A stretch of DNA of 50,582 nt from CAYWKU01 sp964459325 (lineage in GTDB: Bacteria; RBG-13-61-14; CAYWKU01). The DNA is taken from positions 1-50,582 of the forward strand of contig CAYWKU010000024.1 in NCBI GenBank assembly GCA_964459325.1, given 5' to 3'. Both the position numbers and the translations under genes were made by a program. The notes below the pieces were generated by a model that made no database searches, was not told the origin of the DNA, and saw only the letters and a list, made by a program, of their open reading frames with translations. Positions 48,773 through 50,582 of the stretch are shown here, piece after piece (position 1 is the stretch's first letter; each line of letters starts with the position of its first letter).

Positions 48773-49870
48773 ATGCGAATTATGAAAAGGCCCGGCAAAG
48801 GGAAAGTTATAGCGATTGCCGTAATCGGTGTGATTGTCGCCACGTTCGCCGTCGGCATCGCCTCCGGGTGCAGCGTGAAATACGTCCTGCACGTCGGCGC
48901 GGGGCAGATGAAAGTCCTCGCATCCCGTCAACCCGTGGAGAAAATCCTGGCCGACCCCCAAGTATCCGAAGAGGTTAAGGAAAAAATAAATGTCATCCTC
49001 GAAGCAAAAGCTTACGCCGAAAAGTCCATCGGGCTGAACAGGACCGACAGCTACACCACCGTGGTAAAACTCGACCGACCCGTTGCCTCCTACAACCTCA
49101 TGGCCGCGCCGCCGCTCGAACTGGAGCCGAAAACCTGGTGGTTTCCCATCGTCGGGAAAGTTCCTTACCTGGGATACTTCGATAAAAAGAAAGCGCTCAA
49201 GAAGGAGTCGAAGCTCAAACAAAAGGGCTACGACACCTACTTGCGCGGCGCCGCGGCGTACAGCACCCTCGGATGGTTCAACGACCCCATTTTCGAGCCG
49301 ATTCTGAACTACGACATCCCTACCCTGGTGAATATCACCATCCACGAAATGACACACACCACAGTGTTCCTGGAAGGCCACGTCGATTACAATGAAGGAA
49401 TGGCCCTGTTCGTCGGCAACCGGGGCAGTTTGGATTTTCTGTCCCAAAAGTACGGGCCGGATTCGGAGTACGTGCAAAAAGAGCGGGACAACATCCACAA
49501 TGACCGTGTCTTCAGCGCGTTCCTCAAAAAGCTGCACGAAAAGCTCGACAAGCTTTATGACTCGGAAAAATCCGAAAGCGAAAAACTCGCCGAACGGAAG
49601 AAGATATTCGCCGAGGCAAAAGAGGATTTCGAGAAGCTGCCGCTCAGGAGAGGCGCCTACCGCTCGTTCCTGCGCCGCGAACTCAACAACGCCGCCATCC
49701 TGAGCCGCTCGATATACTTCGTCGAGCTCGAGCTTTACCGAAGGCTTTATGAGGTGCTCGACAGGGACCTTTCCAGAACAGTTACCTTCTTCAGAAACCT
49801 CGAAATAAACGGAGTGAAAGACCCCACCCAACACACCCGGGACTTTGTCGAGAAGCACGAAAAGGAATGA
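48773..49870 (+). CDS. Putative zinc aminopeptidase lipoprotein (Aminopep/PF10023-like)
   Basis: A 365-aa protein. One hydrophobic segment (VIAIAVIGVIVATFAVGIASGC) ends in a plausible lipobox Cys near residue 33. The body matches the bacterial 'putative aminopeptidase' family: CSVKYVLHVGAGQMKVLASRQPVEKIL at the mature start, the zinc motif HEMTH near residue 192, NEGMALFVGNRG with a probable third ligand Glu, and a helical C-terminal half. Peptide hydrolysis is predicted from the motif; the substrate is unknown. The start at ATG 48773 has AGGAGAGG just upstream (a second ATG lies three codons later). It is probably controlled by the palindromic sites upstream. Confidence 0.8.
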   Translation: MRIMKRPGKGKVIAIAVIGVIVATFAVGIASGCSVKYVLHVGAGQMKVLASRQPVEKILADPQVSEEVKEKINVILEAKAYAEKSIGLNRTDSYTTVVKLDRPVASYNLMAAPPLELEPKTWWFPIVGKVPYLGYFDKKKALKKESKLKQKGYDTYLRGAAAYSTLGWFNDPIFEPILNYDIPTLVNITIHEMTHTTVFLEGHVDYNEGMALFVGNRGSLDFLSQKYGPDSEYVQKERDNIHNDRVFSAFLKKLHEKLDKLYDSEKSESEKLAERKKIFAEAKEDFEKLPLRRGAYRSFLRRELNNAAILSRSIYFVELELYRRLYEVLDRDLSRTVTFFRNLEINGVKDPTQHTRDFVEKHEKE

Positions 49871-49935
49871 CTGCAAGTAACGACTCCGGATTTTTGTCGT
49901 CCCGATAGTTCCACCAAACGACAAAAGCCGTCACC

Positions 49936-50014
49936 TGTAGAATATTCTACAACGTTGTAGAATATTCTACAATTTTGTAGAAAATGTTGTAGAAAATCGG
50001 CTTGGAATTCTACA
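49936..50014. promoter_or_regulatory. Array of TGTAGAATATTCTACA palindromes at 20-bp spacing
   Basis: Two perfect 16-bp palindromes start at 49936 and 49956, followed by half-sites TGTAGAA at 49976 and 49988 and TTCTACA at 50008. The first three starts are exactly 20 bp apart, about two helical turns, as in cooperative operator arrays or iterons. No adjacent regulator gene is in the window. Confidence 0.5.
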
Positions 50015-50173
50015 ACTAATTCTGTTGAAAATTTAACACTGTCGAGCGTCAGGTTTCTGACACTCCCCGGCCTTCAGGCCCACCCCCCACCCATCCCCCC
50101 ACCCCCCAGACTGAAGTCCGGGGCTTTGGCGCGAATGTGAAGCTACCCGGGCTAAAGCCCGGGGTTTCCATAA

Positions 50174-50206
50174 ATGGCAGGCCCGGCACTCCTGCCGGGC
50201 ATTTTT
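50174..50206 (+). terminator. ATGGCAGG hairpin repeat with T-run
   Basis: Stem GGCCCGGC/GCCGGGC with loop ACTCCT, followed by ATTTTT. A further copy of the hairpin-repeat family that could also terminate transcription. Confidence 0.5.
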
Positions 50207-50224
50207 CCGGGGGATTACATTGCG

Positions 50225-50340
50225 GGGTGGCCCACCCATCTTTGATGGGTGGGTTTATCGGTTAAAATATTTTCCCGCCGTTTTCATGTTGAACCTGTTC
50301 ACTTCGTTCACCCATCCATCTTTCGATGGATGGGCCACCC
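50225..50340. mobile_element. Element C: 116-bp GGGTGGC...GCCACCC hairpin element
   Basis: Ends GGGTGGC and GCCACCC. Left hairpin CCACCCATCTTTGATGGGTGG; right hairpin CCCATCCATC-tttc-GATGGATGGG preceded by TTCACTTCGTTCA. The layout resembles elements A and B but is shorter. Confidence 0.6.
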
Positions 50341-50514
50341 GCCGGACGCGTTCGCCGCCATAACTGAATCCACCGGCACACACAAGGCCATGGATACCTG
50401 GAAGGGAAGGAAATAAAAGGATATAAAAAAAGGCCGGGCTGAGGCCCCTACAAGCCCATGTGGGGAGCGCGCGGGACTTCGTGAGTAAATTGCAAACCTG
50501 ACGGGATCAACCCC

Positions 50515-50542
50515 GTCCAATAAAAGATTTTTATTTGGACAG
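50515..50542. repeat. GTCCAATAAAAG hairpin, second copy
   Basis: GTCCAATAAAAG...TTTATTTGGACAG forms a hairpin. In reverse complement it nearly matches the right end of the 20558-20823 element, so it is probably one end of another copy running out of the window. Confidence 0.5.
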
Positions 50543-50582
50543 CGTATGCCTGTTTCGGGCATGAGCGTGTTTCTCAAACGAA

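Larger units (their letters stand above)
49871..50582. other. 712-bp gene-free end of the window, repeats and candidate operators
   Basis: No gene is supported. In order: the TGTAGAATATTCTACA array (49936-50014); C-rich spacer; hairpin CCCGGGCTAAAGCCCGGG (near 50147); an ATGGCAGG hairpin with stem GGCCCGGC/GCCGGGC and a T-run (50174-50206); element C (50225-50340); and the GTCCAATAAAAG hairpin (50515-50542). An 89-codon minus-strand frame at the very end spans repeat sequence and has no family features. Confidence 0.7.

Noticed and set aside
48698..49924. 408-codon minus-strand frame opposite the aminopeptidase-like gene
   Set aside because: It mirrors a gene with lipobox, HEMTH motif and good start signals. 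Its own product has no domain features and crosses into repeat sequence.
50308..50577. 89-codon minus-strand frame at the window end
   Set aside because: It covers hairpin repeats and has no recognisable features or ribosome-binding site.

Overview
The window looks like a metagenome-assembled scaffold from a deep-branching, uncultivated Gram-negative (diderm) bacterium. It carries an LPS outer-membrane assembly protein (LptD), a Kdo transferase (WaaA), LPS-type glycosyltransferases and predicted lipoproteins. GC is fairly high (my rough impression is upper fifties percent) and TTG/GTG starts are common. No rRNA, tRNA, phage or CRISPR array was seen. A 10-N scaffold gap flanked by a duplicated 54-bp stretch shows that it is an assembly. 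I cannot place the phylum from the sequence alone.

Layout. 0.1-3.2 kb: metallo-beta-lactamase-fold protein, TetR regulator and a B12/radical SAM protein (+). 3.2-6.6 kb: lptD and folC (-). 6.6-16.3 kb: a minus-strand cluster holding a complete cyclic-nucleotide circuit. In transcription order it is CHASE2-adenylate cyclase-TPR, a TPR/acidic/double cNMP-binding protein, a GAF-GAF-HD-GYP protein, a Crp-like protein, a class II cAMP phosphodiesterase and a sulfatase-fold lipoprotein. 16.5-20.5 kb: alaS and waaA (+). 20.5-21.0 kb: mobile-element debris. 21.0-24.4 kb: fmdB-like gene, deoxynucleoside kinase and panB-panC-panD, with a structured leader and terminator in front of panB and a MITE-like repeat between panC and panD. 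24.6-26.6 kb: a secreted eight-repeat beta-propeller protein and a propeller remnant. 26.6-29.5 kb: Fe-dependent alcohol dehydrogenase, an SCP2-like protein, DUF507 and a zinc-ribbon protein (-). 29.6-34.7 kb: membrane GT-C-like protein with a coupled 52-aa membrane peptide, a coiled-coil protein, a lipoprotein, and an NSS transporter with its 37-aa MetS-like subunit (-). 35.1-37.2 kb: PlsC and a metallophosphoesterase (-). 37.4-41.8 kb: ComEC and two glycosyltransferases (+). 41.8-44.4 kb: YfhO-like membrane protein (-). 44.9-46.4 kb: a second B12/radical SAM protein (+). 46.4-48.4 kb: LytTR response regulator and LytS-type kinase (-). 48.8-49.9 kb: a zinc aminopeptidase-like lipoprotein (+), then about 700 bp of repeats.

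The parts most worth following up are: (1) the cAMP island, which puts synthesis, three intact-looking cNMP pockets, a c-di-GMP hydrolase and degradation in one cluster; (2) the panB leader, where a 7-bp closing stem and an intrinsic terminator are mutually exclusive; (3) several families of structured intergenic repeats, including hairpins whose stems change with compensation while flanks and loops stay constant, and 155-bp elements with GGGTGGC/GCCACCC ends; (4) candidate operators around 48.6 kb and 49.9 kb; and (5) recurring promoter-to-ATG spacing that predicts leaderless transcripts.
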